Of a DNA stretch of 64,000 bases, positions 1-9,025 are shown piece after piece. The stretch's first letter is position 1. Each line of letters begins with the position of its first letter. The DNA is from Edwardsiella hoshinae NBRC 105699 = ATCC 33379. Its GTDB lineage: Bacteria; Pseudomonadota; Gammaproteobacteria; Enterobacterales; Enterobacteriaceae. The stretch covers positions 44,639 through 108,638 of the forward strand of contig NZ_BAUC01000001.1 of assembly GCF_000474215.1 (NCBI RefSeq), given 5' to 3'. Under the pieces are notes generated by a model, which did no database searches, had not been told where the DNA came from, and worked only from the letters and a program-made list of their open reading frames with translations. The position numbers and the translations under genes were made by a program.

Positions 1-285
1 CAGATCGATACGCGCCTGATACACCCCGGCGCGGTAACGATGCCAGTCCGGTGCCTCTCCCTGACAAGGCGCCAACGAGAGTGTCTGATTGAGGCGGATC
101 GCCGTGCTGGGCTGCCAACACTGTTCGCCCTGATACAGGCGCAGTGCGGCATGCCCCTTATCCAGGGCGTGACTGGCGCTGAACACCCCCTCCCCTGAAG
201 CAGTAAAGTGGGAAAAGTCGGGGGAGTGCCAGTCGGCCCACACCACCCCGGGGAGCAATAATGCACAGAGGAAGGGATATTTCAT
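1..285 (-). CDS. Secreted protein of unknown function, N-terminal part only
   Basis: The first 95 codons of a leftward gene that runs off the window edge. The ATG at 285 is preceded by a good ribosome site (CAGGAG, six bases away). The first 17 residues form a Sec signal peptide (MK, a hydrophobic core, then VVWA before Asp-Trp), so the product is exported. The visible mature part is rich in aromatic residues and has two cysteines (about C56 and C74), which could form a disulfide in the periplasm or outside the cell. I do not recognise the family. The gene was translated by hand on the minus strand and the frame stays open to the edge. It is probably not part of the iol operon, because 341 bases separate it from iolB. 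Confidence 0.7.
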   Translation of the reverse strand, partial: MKYPFLCALLLPGVVWADWHSPDFSHFTASGEGVFSASHALDKGHAALRLYQGEQCWQPSTAIRLNQTLSLAPCQGEAPDWHRYRAGVYQARIDL

Positions 286-626
286 CGTCGGCTCCTGTAA
301 CAGGGATTCGCTACAGTGTGCCAGTCGCCGCCCACGCTGTGCTCCTCCCTGTGTGGGGAGGACGACGGGGGTGGAGAGGAGAGCGGACACTCCCAACTTT
401 ACCGCCAGCCGCCCGACGGATGGGCGAGCACAAGGTCGAACTCGCCACCCGGCGAGAAAACGAAACGCCAATGAGGCGTCGTTTACTGGTTGTCAGCGCC
501 CTGGCCCCATCAGACGGTCATGCGCGCCGACTCGGCACGAAGAGGAAAACCGACAGCGCTACTGCGCCATGCGTCGCCGCGCATAAGTAGGCGGTGGGCG
601 GCGCGCGACGATCTGGGTGACGGTGC
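286..626. other. Intergenic region between the secreted protein gene and iolB
   Basis: No convincing gene is seen in these 341 bases. The rightward reading frames that cross it have no ribosome site and an arginine-rich composition typical of spurious frames in GC-rich DNA. It should hold the promoter of the leftward secreted protein gene and the end of the iol transcript. A small hairpin followed by T-rich sequence on the minus strand (457-484) is listed separately as a candidate terminator. Confidence 0.6.
457..484 (-). terminator. Candidate terminator of the iol operon
   Basis: On the minus strand a short stem (ACGCC, loop TCATT, GGCGT) is followed by TTCGTTTT. It lies about 145 bases downstream of the iolB stop codon. 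The stem is short and the T run is interrupted, so this is only a candidate; the position fits the end of the leftward inositol transcript. Confidence 0.35.
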
Positions 627-1442
627 TCACTTACCTGGATAATCGTGGTTAATCCAGGCGTGATCCGCCTCCCAGCTAAACCTCCAGCGCCGCACCGGTC
701 CGGCCATGACGTTAAGGTAATAGCTATCGTAACCCGCCATCGTCGCCACCGGGTGATACCCTCGCGGAACCATCACCACGTCGCGGTTGTACACCGCCAT
801 GCACTCATCAAGCGATCGATCGTCGGTATACACCCGCTGCATGCAGAAGCCCTGCGTGGGATTGAGGCGATGGTAGTAGATCTCCTCCAGGTAGCTTTCC
901 TGCGGCGGGTTATCGCTATCATGCTTATGGCTGGGATACGAACTGCTACAGCCCTCTTGCGTCCACACCTCCACCACCAACAGAGTGTCGGCGGGCTTAT
1001 CCTGCGGCAGAATATGGTGCACATAGCGCTGGTTATTTCCCTTACCACGCGCTTCGGCCGCGATATCCTGTGGCGTGATAAGCCGGGTTGGCCAATTACC
1101 GTGCCCTGGGGCGGTGCACACCGCCAGTTCTAGCCGAGTCATAGCCTGTATCTGTATGGCTTCGCCTGGCGTTACGTATACCGCCCACGGTTTTTTCCGC
1201 TCAAACGGGCTCATGCGTTCGCCGATCTCGGCGAAGCACGCACTCGACGTATTGATGCTGGCACGCCCGGCCACCAGTACCAGACAGCGCTCCTCGCTGA
1301 GCGCGGGCAGTGTTAACGTCTGCCCTGGGTTTAATTCATACGCGGCAAAGCCGACATAACGCCAGCCCGCGCGCGCCGGGGTAATGGCCTGGATACACCC
1401 CTGTGCGTCCGGCGGTCGCCGACGCGAGAGTAAACGCGACAT
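627..1442 (-). CDS. iolB: 5-deoxy-glucuronate isomerase IolB
   Basis: A cytosolic cupin-fold isomerase of 271 residues that converts 5-deoxy-D-glucuronate to 5-dehydro-2-deoxy-D-gluconate, the step between IolD and IolC in myo-inositol breakdown. The sequence has the IolB metal-binding pattern: YPSHKHD at about 169-175, EEIYYH at 186-191 and a late GYHP at 228-231. Length and C-terminal ending (HAWINHDYPGK) match the family. The ATG at 1442 follows a strong ribosome site (AAGGAGGGG). It is the last gene of the leftward iol unit, nine bases after iolE, so translation and transcription are very likely coupled to the upstream genes. Confidence 0.95.
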   Translation of the reverse strand: MSRLLSRRRPPDAQGCIQAITPARAGWRYVGFAAYELNPGQTLTLPALSEERCLVLVAGRASINTSSACFAEIGERMSPFERKKPWAVYVTPGEAIQIQAMTRLELAVCTAPGHGNWPTRLITPQDIAAEARGKGNNQRYVHHILPQDKPADTLLVVEVWTQEGCSSSYPSHKHDSDNPPQESYLEEIYYHRLNPTQGFCMQRVYTDDRSLDECMAVYNRDVVMVPRGYHPVATMAGYDSYYLNVMAGPVRRWRFSWEADHAWINHDYPGK

Positions 1443-1451
1443 ATCCCCTCC

Positions 1452-2342
1452 TTAGATAAGCCCGGCCTCCCGCGCCAGACGGCTCAGGTTGTTATACCCT
1501 AGACAGGCATAGGTCAGCGGATGGGCGACAGCCGGATCCTGCTCGGCCTCGACCACCAGCCACCCTTGATATTGGCACGCCTTCAGTAGCGTCATGAGCG
1601 AGGCGAAATCGACACAACCATCGCCCGGCACGGTAAACACTCCGCTCAGTACGGCATCGAGGAAGCTGGTTTTACGGTTTTTCACCTGCGCCAGCACATC
1701 GGCGCGCACATCTTTGCAATGGACGTGATTAATGCGCGTCGCCCAACGCTGGGCAACCGACAACGGATTGGCCCCCGCAAAGGTCAAATGGCCGGTATCC
1801 AGCAGTAATCCTACCTCATCGCCGCTATGGCGCATCAGGTTATCCACATCCTCGGCGGACTCAATCACCGTCCCCATATGGTGATGGTAGGCAATCTGCA
1901 CCCCTTGCCGCTGGGTATAACGGGCAAAGGCGGTCAGCTTCTCGCCATACTCCGTCCAGCGCGGCGCTGGGAAATGTGGACGCCGATGCACCGGCGTCCG
2001 CCGATCACCGTGGATACAGTGCGTCACCTCGGCAAACACCATCACCGTCGCCCCCAGCTCGCGCAGCAGCGTCAGGTGCGGCTGTACGGCGGCAATCTCC
2101 TCTTCCACGCTGCGCTCCAGCAGGCGTCCGGAGTACCAACCGGACACCAGCTGCAAATCGTGACGTTGCAGGATCGGGCCGAGCCGTTGCGCGTCGCGCG
2201 GAAATTTATTCCCCAGCTCAAAACCGGCGAACCCGGCCGCTTTACCCTCGCTCAAGCAGGTTTCAAGCGGCGTTTCCGCGCCGAGAGACGGAAGATCGTC
2301 GTTAGTCCATGTCAACGGGTTAATACCTAATTGCACAGCCAT
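1452..2342 (-). CDS. iolE: Inosose dehydratase IolE
   Basis: A TIM-barrel protein of the xylose isomerase-like family, 296 residues from the chosen start. It dehydrates 2-keto-myo-inositol to 3D-(3,5/4)-trihydroxycyclohexane-1,2-dione, the substrate of IolD. The N-terminal INPLTWTNDDLPSLG resembles the IGWTNDDMP signature of IolE proteins, and metal-site motifs typical of the fold follow (HVHCKDV, then VEAEQD near the end). An upstream ATG at 2360 overlaps the end of iolC by four bases. The ATG at 2342 is preferred because AGGAGG lies five bases upstream of it. Third-last gene product in the pathway order, flanked by iolC and iolB. Confidence 0.93.
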   Translation of the reverse strand: MAVQLGINPLTWTNDDLPSLGAETPLETCLSEGKAAGFAGFELGNKFPRDAQRLGPILQRHDLQLVSGWYSGRLLERSVEEEIAAVQPHLTLLRELGATVMVFAEVTHCIHGDRRTPVHRRPHFPAPRWTEYGEKLTAFARYTQRQGVQIAYHHHMGTVIESAEDVDNLMRHSGDEVGLLLDTGHLTFAGANPLSVAQRWATRINHVHCKDVRADVLAQVKNRKTSFLDAVLSGVFTVPGDGCVDFASLMTLLKACQYQGWLVVEAEQDPAVAHPLTYACLGYNNLSRLAREAGLI

Positions 2343-2356
2343 CATCTCCTCCTGAA

Positions 2357-4261
2357 TCATGTTTGCCCGCGCTCACGCCACCAGGCGATAAGCTGCAAGT
2401 AGTTATCCCGAATGCGCGCCACCAACTGCGCATCGTCAATCTCCTGCTTCAACCACGCACGAGCGACATCGCCGAACAGCGTGCGCCCCACGGCAAACCC
2501 TTTCACCAACGCGTGAGCGGCGGCCGCGTTAAACCCGGCGCGCAACTGTTGCGCCGGAACATCGAGGCCAAGGATAAGGACACCGCGACAATGCGCATCA
2601 CGTCTTTCAATGATGGCGCTCAGTGCCGACCATCCCGCGGATGAGAGCGGCGGGAGCTTCCACCAGTCGGGATACACGCCTAGATTGTAAAAACGGGAAA
2701 TCGCCCGCAGATAGAGTGTGTCATTGTGTGGCATCTCGGCGGGTAAAATCAGCTCCAACAACAGCTCATGCCCTGATTGACAACAGGCGCGATAGACCTC
2801 CGCCACCTTCTGCTCCTGCGCGAGGCGCAGATCGTGGGCATCTTCCGGATGATAGAGAACCAAACACTTCACCACCTGCTCCTGCGGCCAACTGATGAGC
2901 TGGGTACCAATGTTACCGTGCTCCATCTCCAGCGGCCGCGATCCCGGCAACTCGATAGGTCGCCCAATCCACCAGCCCGCACCGGTTATGGCATTCAGCG
3001 TATCCAGGCCAAAGGTGCCGTCGCACAGCACCCCGGCCTTCCCCTCCAGCCCGGCACACGAAGCGGCTTCGCGGGCGGCCTGTAAGATCAGGTTTTTCAG
3101 CGGCGCTATGCGCATCAGGCTGGCGCCGCATTGCCGCGCCATCTCCTCAAACTGGCTACGGTGGTCAAACGCCATCACGCACAGCTCAGGCCACGCGCGG
3201 CGGCGGGTAGTCACCCGGTGCAAATGGCTAAGGCGCAGGTCAAGATCCGGGCGCGGCACGTCCCGTTCGCGAGCCAGGTAATCATCAAGCTCGATTTTGC
3301 TCGGCATGGCGGGGGCGCAACCGTGACGCGCAACCACCAGTGCCCCGCAGGCATTGGCATAGCGGCAGCTCTGCTCCCAGCCTTCATCGTTGAGGTAGCC
3401 GCGCAGCAGACCGGACATAAACGCATCTCCGGCGCCCAATACGTTGAGCACCGCAACCCGTACGCCGGTAACGGTCAGGCCGTCATCAAGCCGGGATGGA
3501 ATCGCATCGCGATACACCGAGCAACCCAGTGCGCCGCGCTTGCACACCAGCGTCGCCGGGCTGACGCGCCTCACCAGCGTCAGCGCCTGTAACGTGTCAA
3601 GACTGCCGCCCGCGATGTGGAACTCCTCCTCGGTGCCGACGATAACGTCGAACAGGTGCAGCACCTCCTGTAGCTCACGGCTCACCCGCTCGGCGGCGAT
3701 AAACCGTGTTTCGCCGTCACCCAGCGAGGTCAATCCCCAGAGCACCGGTCGGTAGTCGATATCCAGCACCGTACGCACACCGTGACGACGGGCGTAACCC
3801 AGCGCCGTCAGTACTGCCTCGCGGGTTTGCGGATGCGACAGGTGCGTACCGGTAATCGCCAAGCAGCGGGACGAGGCAATGTAGGCTTCATCCACATCAT
3901 CGGGGGTAATCGCCATGTCGGCGCACTGGTCGCGATAAAAAATCAACGGGAAGGTATCCCGATCCTTAAGCCCGAGCAGCACCAGCGCCGTCAGCCGCGT
4001 TTTATCGACAATCAGATGGCTGGTGTCGCAGCCGACCTGGTTAAGCTCCTGACGCAGGAAGCGTCCCATATGCTCATCGCCAACCCGCGCCAGCATCGAT
4101 GAGCGGAGTCCCTGACGCGCCGTACCGTAGGCGACGTTGCCGGACGAGCCCCCCAGGTATTTGGCGAAACTGGTCACATCCTCCAGCCGAGCGCCGATCT
4201 GCTGGCTGTAGAGGTCAACGGCAATCCGCCCCATGCATATCACATCAAACCGCTTTTCCAC
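2357..4261 (-). CDS. iolC: 5-dehydro-2-deoxygluconokinase fused to DUF2090 aldolase-like domain (IolC)
   Basis: A 634-residue fusion. Residues 1 to about 325 are a PfkB-family sugar kinase: LGGSSGNVAYG at 36-46, substrate pocket DIDYRP at 167-172 and the catalytic GAGDA at 276-280. It phosphorylates 5-dehydro-2-deoxygluconate. Residues from about 335 to the end are a DUF2090 domain, a TIM-barrel related to class I-type aldolases; in this family it is thought to cleave the phosphorylated product to malonate semialdehyde and dihydroxyacetone phosphate. No separate iolJ gene is present, which agrees with that role. The start is GTG at 4261 with GAGGG six bases upstream. It lies 12 bases after the oxidoreductase gene. 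Confidence 0.93.
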   Translation of the reverse strand: MEKRFDVICMGRIAVDLYSQQIGARLEDVTSFAKYLGGSSGNVAYGTARQGLRSSMLARVGDEHMGRFLRQELNQVGCDTSHLIVDKTRLTALVLLGLKDRDTFPLIFYRDQCADMAITPDDVDEAYIASSRCLAITGTHLSHPQTREAVLTALGYARRHGVRTVLDIDYRPVLWGLTSLGDGETRFIAAERVSRELQEVLHLFDVIVGTEEEFHIAGGSLDTLQALTLVRRVSPATLVCKRGALGCSVYRDAIPSRLDDGLTVTGVRVAVLNVLGAGDAFMSGLLRGYLNDEGWEQSCRYANACGALVVARHGCAPAMPSKIELDDYLARERDVPRPDLDLRLSHLHRVTTRRRAWPELCVMAFDHRSQFEEMARQCGASLMRIAPLKNLILQAAREAASCAGLEGKAGVLCDGTFGLDTLNAITGAGWWIGRPIELPGSRPLEMEHGNIGTQLISWPQEQVVKCLVLYHPEDAHDLRLAQEQKVAEVYRACCQSGHELLLELILPAEMPHNDTLYLRAISRFYNLGVYPDWWKLPPLSSAGWSALSAIIERRDAHCRGVLILGLDVPAQQLRAGFNAAAAHALVKGFAVGRTLFGDVARAWLKQEIDDAQLVARIRDNYLQLIAWWRERGQT

Positions 4262-4273
4262 GTTGAGCCCTCG

Positions 4274-5407
4274 TTAAACAATGTCACTCACCTTCAGCCA
4301 GCGGCCCTCGCGATGAGAGAGGGCGATAGCGTCAAGCACCCGCGACACCTTCCAACCCTGTTCGAAATCCGGCCACATGGGCGCATCGGCAGCGATGCCA
4401 TCCACCAGGTCGCGAACCTCCACCGTTTTTTGATCATTAAAGCCGATGCCGTGTCCCGGCCCGAGACAGAAGGCGGCATACTCCGGATGGGCGGGCCCGA
4501 GCAACAGCGTCCGGAATCCCTGGCGATTCGCCGGATCCGCATGCAGATACAGCTTTAGCTCCGCCATACGCTCTTGACTAAAGCTGAGGGCGCCTTGGGT
4601 ACCGGTAATGACATACGTCAGCCCCATCTTGCGCCCACAGGCGACGCGCGAGGCCTCGATCACGCCCTGCGCGCCATTGGCGAAGCGCACCAGCGCGTGC
4701 GCCTGATCTTCGTTTTCCACCGCCACTCGCAGCGAGGAGCCGGCATGCGCGGGACGCTGCGCGACAACGGTTTTCAGATCGCCGCAGACCTGCTCAATGT
4801 CGCCGACCAGATAGTGCGCCATGTTGACGATATGGGCGGCCAAGTCGCCCAGCGCGCCGAGCCCCGCACTCGCCTTCAGGCAATGCCAGTGAATCGGAAG
4901 CAACGGGTCGGCCAGATAGTCTTCGTTGTGAGTGCCGTAAAAATGGATCACCTCGCCGATCTCGCCACGAGAGATAATCTCCTGCGCCAATTTGGCTGTC
5001 GGGTTCTTCATATAGTTGAAGCCGACCAGCGTTTTCACGCCAGCTCGCTGCGCCGCCTCCACCATTTCCCGGGCATCAACGGCATTGAGCGCCAACGGTT
5101 TTTCCGAGTAGACGTGTTTGCCGTGTCGGATCGCCTCCAGCGCCATCGCCTTATGCAACGAGTTCGGCGCACAGATATCCACCACATCGACCAGTGGATC
5201 GGCGACCAGTTCACGCCAATCGCCGGTGGCTCGCTTAAAGCCAAAAGCGCGCGCCGCCTCCGCCGCCAATTGCGGCGTGATTTCCGCCACCATTTCACGC
5301 ACCAATTTGCCACGCAGGTTGAACACCACTGGCGCCTGTGCGTAAGCAATGGCATGCGCCCTGCCGATGTAGCCGCTACCGATTAAGCCAATACGAACCT
5401 CTTTCAT
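4274..5407 (-). CDS. Gfo/Idh/MocA-family oxidoreductase, probable inositol or inosose dehydrogenase
   Basis: A 377-residue NAD(P)-dependent dehydrogenase. The Rossmann motif GLIGSGYIG begins at residue 7 and the family lysine appears in SEKPLAL at about 99-105. The position inside the iol unit, between the transporter and iolC, points to a polyol of the inositol series, for example scyllo- or D-chiro-inositol or a 1-keto isomer. IolG is a separate gene at 9026, so this is a second, possibly differently specific enzyme. A GTG at 5422 also opens the frame, but the ATG at 5407 has GGGAG six bases upstream and starts with MKEVRIGLIG as the family does. Exact substrate cannot be read from sequence. 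Confidence 0.85.
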   Translation of the reverse strand: MKEVRIGLIGSGYIGRAHAIAYAQAPVVFNLRGKLVREMVAEITPQLAAEAARAFGFKRATGDWRELVADPLVDVVDICAPNSLHKAMALEAIRHGKHVYSEKPLALNAVDAREMVEAAQRAGVKTLVGFNYMKNPTAKLAQEIISRGEIGEVIHFYGTHNEDYLADPLLPIHWHCLKASAGLGALGDLAAHIVNMAHYLVGDIEQVCGDLKTVVAQRPAHAGSSLRVAVENEDQAHALVRFANGAQGVIEASRVACGRKMGLTYVITGTQGALSFSQERMAELKLYLHADPANRQGFRTLLLGPAHPEYAAFCLGPGHGIGFNDQKTVEVRDLVDGIAADAPMWPDFEQGWKVSRVLDAIALSHREGRWLKVSDIV

Positions 5408-5418
5408 CATCCGCTCCC

Positions 5419-6447
5419 TCACAATGCGCCACGACGGCTCTTGGCATAGGTGTCAAAGGCGACCGCCAGTATGATAATTAGCCCGGTAATAATTTGTTGG
5501 TAGTAGGCTGACACGTTCATCAGCACCAGACCGTTGATCAGGATGCCCATAATGATCGAGCCGATAATGGTGCCGCCGATGCGGCCATAGCCACCCATCA
5601 GCGATGTTCCGCCGATCACCACCGAGGCAATCACCCGTAGCTCAAACGCAATTCCGGCCACCGCCTCGGCACTCCCCAGACGCGCACTGAGGATAAACCC
5701 GGCCAGGCCCGCCAGGCAGCCAATCAGCACATAGACGCTCACCAATACGCGTTTGACATTGACCCCCGCCAGGCGCGCGGCCTCCGGGTTACCGCCGATG
5801 GCGTATACGAAACGGCCCCAGCGCGTTTTATGCAGCGCCAGATAACCGCCAAGGGCCACCAGCGCGAAGACCCAGATAGGGATCGAGATACCGAATAGCT
5901 CGCCACGGCCCCACCAGCGATAGCCAGGATCAAAACCGGCGATCGGCGCACCGTCGTTAATCACCAGCGTCAAGCCGCGCCAAATGGTCATCCCGCCGAG
6001 GGTGACGATAAACGGCGGTAGACGTAGACGGGTCACGCCGAGGCCATGCAGAAAACCAATCGCCGTTCCCATTCCCAGGCAGATCCCCAGCCCCACCAGC
6101 CAACTCAGGCCACCCCAGGCGTTTGGGTCGACCATGGTGAAGTTATCGCCTTTAATCACATACGCAGCGGTCATCGCGCAAACCGCCAGAATCGAGCCCA
6201 CGGACAGATCTATCCCGGCAGTCAGGATGACAACGGTCATCCCCACCGCCATGATTCCGTAAATGGATACCTCAGTCAGGATGTTGAAAATATTGCGTTC
6301 AGAGAAAAAATTGCTGTTCTGCGACTGGAAGAACATCAGCAACAGGATCATAAAAATCAGCACCCCGAAGCGCTCGAAGAACGCGATGGGATCGAAACGG
6401 CCCGAGCGCGTTACCGCCGTCTGTGTTTTAGAGGTCATCTGCGTCAT
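5419..6447 (-). CDS. Sugar-type ABC transporter permease, probable myo-inositol importer
   Basis: A 342-residue inner-membrane protein of the RbsC/XylH-like permease family. It has about ten hydrophobic segments, and conserved blocks such as [17 protein letters not shown] (about 68-84), the permease loop [11 protein letters not shown] and [14 protein letters not shown]. It forms the channel with the ATPase of the gene just upstream. Its ATG overlaps the stop codon of that ATPase gene (ATGA at 6444-6447), a sign of coupled translation. Together with the ATPase and the binding protein this replaces the MFS-type inositol transporters found in Salmonella iol clusters. Confidence 0.92.
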   Translation of the reverse strand: MTQMTSKTQTAVTRSGRFDPIAFFERFGVLIFMILLLMFFQSQNSNFFSERNIFNILTEVSIYGIMAVGMTVVILTAGIDLSVGSILAVCAMTAAYVIKGDNFTMVDPNAWGGLSWLVGLGICLGMGTAIGFLHGLGVTRLRLPPFIVTLGGMTIWRGLTLVINDGAPIAGFDPGYRWWGRGELFGISIPIWVFALVALGGYLALHKTRWGRFVYAIGGNPEAARLAGVNVKRVLVSVYVLIGCLAGLAGFILSARLGSAEAVAGIAFELRVIASVVIGGTSLMGGYGRIGGTIIGSIIMGILINGLVLMNVSAYYQQIITGLIIILAVAFDTYAKSRRGAL

Positions 6448-8006
6448 GGGAAACTCCGTTCTGCTGCGTCCAAGGCGTGGTGATTGATGGCCATCATCAT
6501 CATGAGGCGCTCTTCGCTGGCGTCATCACCGTGAATTTCACCCGTCACCCGTCCTTCGCTAAGGGTCATAATGCGATCGGACACCGCCATCACCTCCGGG
6601 AGATCGGACGAAATCACGATCACCGCTACGCCTTGTTTCGCCATATCAAACAACACCTGGTGCACTTCTGACTTGGTGCCGACATCAATACCGCGCGTCG
6701 GCTCATCCACGATGAGCAGCCGAGGATTGAGCGCCATGCAGCGCGCGAGAATAACTTTCTGCTGATTACCGCCGGAAAGCTTGCGCACCGCCTGATCGCT
6801 GTTCACCATTTTGATCTGCAACGCCTGACGGTAAGTGGCAATCAACGCATCCTCTTTGCGTCTATTCACGAAATACCCCCAGCGCAGCAGCGAGGAGAGA
6901 CAGGAGAGCGACAGGTTGGCGCGGATAGACAGTCCCAGTACCGCCCCCTCTTTTTTGCGGTCTTCCGGTACCAACGCCACCCCCTGAGCGAGGGCATACA
7001 GCGGGCTGCGCGGCTGATAGGGCACGCCATCGAGCTCAAACTGACCCGCGCTGAAGCTATCGGCGCCAAACAGGCAACGAGCCACCTCAGTACGCCCGGC
7101 GCCGACCAGCCCAGCGATGCCCAGCACCTCGCCGGCGTGCACCTGGAAACTGATGTCATGCAGCGCGATACCGTGTGGATCTAACGGCGGCTTTTCACGG
7201 CACAGCCCCTTCACCGCCAGACGAACGGGTTTATCTTCGTGGTGAGTTTCGCTGGGTGGTCGCCGGTTGAAGGCTACGTCGCGCCCGACCATCATGCGGA
7301 TCAGTTGCTCGACGTTGGAGTCCGCCACCGCGCCGCTGCCGCTAAAGCGGCCATCTTGCAACACGGTGAATTTGTCGCAGAGCTGGAATACCTCGTGCAG
7401 ACGGTGGGTGACATAAATAATGCTCACGCTGCGCGCCTTGAGCTCCCGCACCACCCGGTGTAGGCTCTCCACTTCGCTATCGCTCAGCGCCGCCGATGGT
7501 TCGTCCATAATGATCAGCTTGGCATTCAACGTCAGCGCGCGGGCGATCTCTACCATTTGCTGCTGCGCCACGCTTAGGCGCGCCACTGGCGTCGTCGGCG
7601 CGACGTGCAGTTGCAAGTAATTGAGAACCTCCTGCGCCGCCTGATTGAGTGCCTTTTCATCGACGATAAAACGGCGTTTACGCGGTTCGCGGCCAAGAAA
7701 CATATTTTCCGCGATGGTCATATTGGGCAGCAGGTTAAATTCCTGATAGATGGTAATAATCCCCTTGTTCTGCCGCTCGACCGGTGAATCCGCCTGCGAT
7801 AGTAGAGCGCCGTTAAACCAGATTTCGCCGCTCGTCTGCGGCTGCGCACCGGCCAACGCCTTCAGCAGCGTGGATTTCCCCGCTCCGTTTTCTCCCAGCA
7901 ACGCATGGATCTCACCCATGCCAACGCTCAGTTGCGCGTTGCTCAATGCCCAGACGCCGGAGAAGCTTTTCGTCAAATGGCTGACGTTGAGTAAAGGTTG
8001 CGACAT
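6444..8006 (-). CDS. Sugar-type ABC transporter ATPase, two nucleotide-binding domains
   Basis: A 520-residue duplicated ATPase of the RbsA/XylG family that powers the inositol importer. The first domain carries the Walker A sequence GENGAGKST near residue 40, a signature LSVAQQQMVEIA and Walker B LIIMDEPSAAL. The second half has the degenerate Walker A GLVGAGRTE, then LSGGNQQKV and LLIVDEPTRGID. This asymmetry is normal for the family. The reading frame also opens at an ATG at 8027, but the ATG at 8006 (MSQPLL) has GAGGAG six bases upstream and matches family N-termini. It lies between the binding protein and permease genes. Confidence 0.93.
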   Translation of the reverse strand: MSQPLLNVSHLTKSFSGVWALSNAQLSVGMGEIHALLGENGAGKSTLLKALAGAQPQTSGEIWFNGALLSQADSPVERQNKGIITIYQEFNLLPNMTIAENMFLGREPRKRRFIVDEKALNQAAQEVLNYLQLHVAPTTPVARLSVAQQQMVEIARALTLNAKLIIMDEPSAALSDSEVESLHRVVRELKARSVSIIYVTHRLHEVFQLCDKFTVLQDGRFSGSGAVADSNVEQLIRMMVGRDVAFNRRPPSETHHEDKPVRLAVKGLCREKPPLDPHGIALHDISFQVHAGEVLGIAGLVGAGRTEVARCLFGADSFSAGQFELDGVPYQPRSPLYALAQGVALVPEDRKKEGAVLGLSIRANLSLSCLSSLLRWGYFVNRRKEDALIATYRQALQIKMVNSDQAVRKLSGGNQQKVILARCMALNPRLLIVDEPTRGIDVGTKSEVHQVLFDMAKQGVAVIVISSDLPEVMAVSDRIMTLSEGRVTGEIHGDDASEERLMMMMAINHHALDAAERSFP

Positions 8007-8062
8007 CGACCGCTCCTCTTTGTTCATCGTGGGCCGCCACCGCCGCGCTGGCCCTGGGGAGA

Positions 8063-8992
8063 TCAGTGACCGGCCTCATCAATACGTTCGGCCTGCTGTA
8101 AGTTTTCCTGGGTGATCAGCGTTGGCGGATAGTCTGCGCCAACGATCGCGCGCGACTCACGCACCTTGGCAACCAGTTGGCTCATTGCCGTCTGAACCGC
8201 ATAACCCGGACGCTGATCGGCCGTCACCGCCATCCAGCCGTCGCGCACCCGCGCCAAGGCCTCCGGCACCGCGTCAAAACCGGTTACGAGCACCTCTCCC
8301 GGGGTGAATCCCTGACTCTGTAGCGCCTCGATCGCGCCTAAGGCCATATCATCGTTGGCCGCCAGGATCACCTGCGGACGCTGGGGCAATGAGGGCAGGA
8401 CACTCTCGACAATGCGCATTCCTTCGGAACGCATCCAGTTACCACTTTGATCAGCGACGATCTTGTACTTATCTCCCCCCGCCTTCAGGCTGTCGCGGAT
8501 ACCTTTACTCCGCTCGATGTTGGAAGAAGAGCCTGGCTGGCCAGTTAACAGAATAATCTGCGCACCGTCAGGGAATTGACGCTTAACAAAGTCGCCGATG
8601 GCCTGGCCGCCCTTATAATTATTGGCACCGAAGTGCGGTACCTTACGCTGGCTGTTGACAGAACGATCGAGGGTCACTACCGGCAACGTGGCTCGCTGGA
8701 TCTCATCCACGGCACTGGCGACGGCGTTAACATCATTAGGCGAAACAATAAACCCCTGTGCGCCACGGGTGATGGCGTTTTCAAGATCCGCCACCTGTTT
8801 TGGCGAACTGCCCTGCCCATCCAGCACTTGCAATTGTATGCCCATCGTTTTGGCCGCTTTTAGCGCCGTGCGTTGCATGTGCACTTCAAACGGCATCGCC
8901 AGGTTTGGCGTGCTGAAAACGATCTGCTCGTTCTCGGCCCAGGCGGCTCCGGATGTCACGGCGATGAGGGTGGCAAAGATCAGCTTTTTCAT
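8063..8992 (-). CDS. Periplasmic sugar-binding protein of the inositol ABC transporter
   Basis: A 309-residue protein of the ribose/inositol-binding family (peripla_BP_4). Residues 1-19 are a signal peptide (MKKL, then a hydrophobic core ending GAAWA before Glu-Asn). The mature part has the two-lobe pattern, with LDRSVNS and FGANNYKGGQ in the hinge region and ILAANDDMALGAIEAL in the second lobe. It should deliver myo-inositol or a related cyclitol to the permease and ATPase encoded directly downstream. Ribosome site upstream is weak (AGAGAG). It follows iolG by 33 bases, so it belongs to the same transcript. Confidence 0.92.
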   Translation of the reverse strand: MKKLIFATLIAVTSGAAWAENEQIVFSTPNLAMPFEVHMQRTALKAAKTMGIQLQVLDGQGSSPKQVADLENAITRGAQGFIVSPNDVNAVASAVDEIQRATLPVVTLDRSVNSQRKVPHFGANNYKGGQAIGDFVKRQFPDGAQIILLTGQPGSSSNIERSKGIRDSLKAGGDKYKIVADQSGNWMRSEGMRIVESVLPSLPQRPQVILAANDDMALGAIEALQSQGFTPGEVLVTGFDAVPEALARVRDGWMAVTADQRPGYAVQTAMSQLVAKVRESRAIVGADYPPTLITQENLQQAERIDEAGH

Positions 8993-9025
8993 GGTTATGT
9001 CTCTCTGTCGGGGGGATCACACGGC

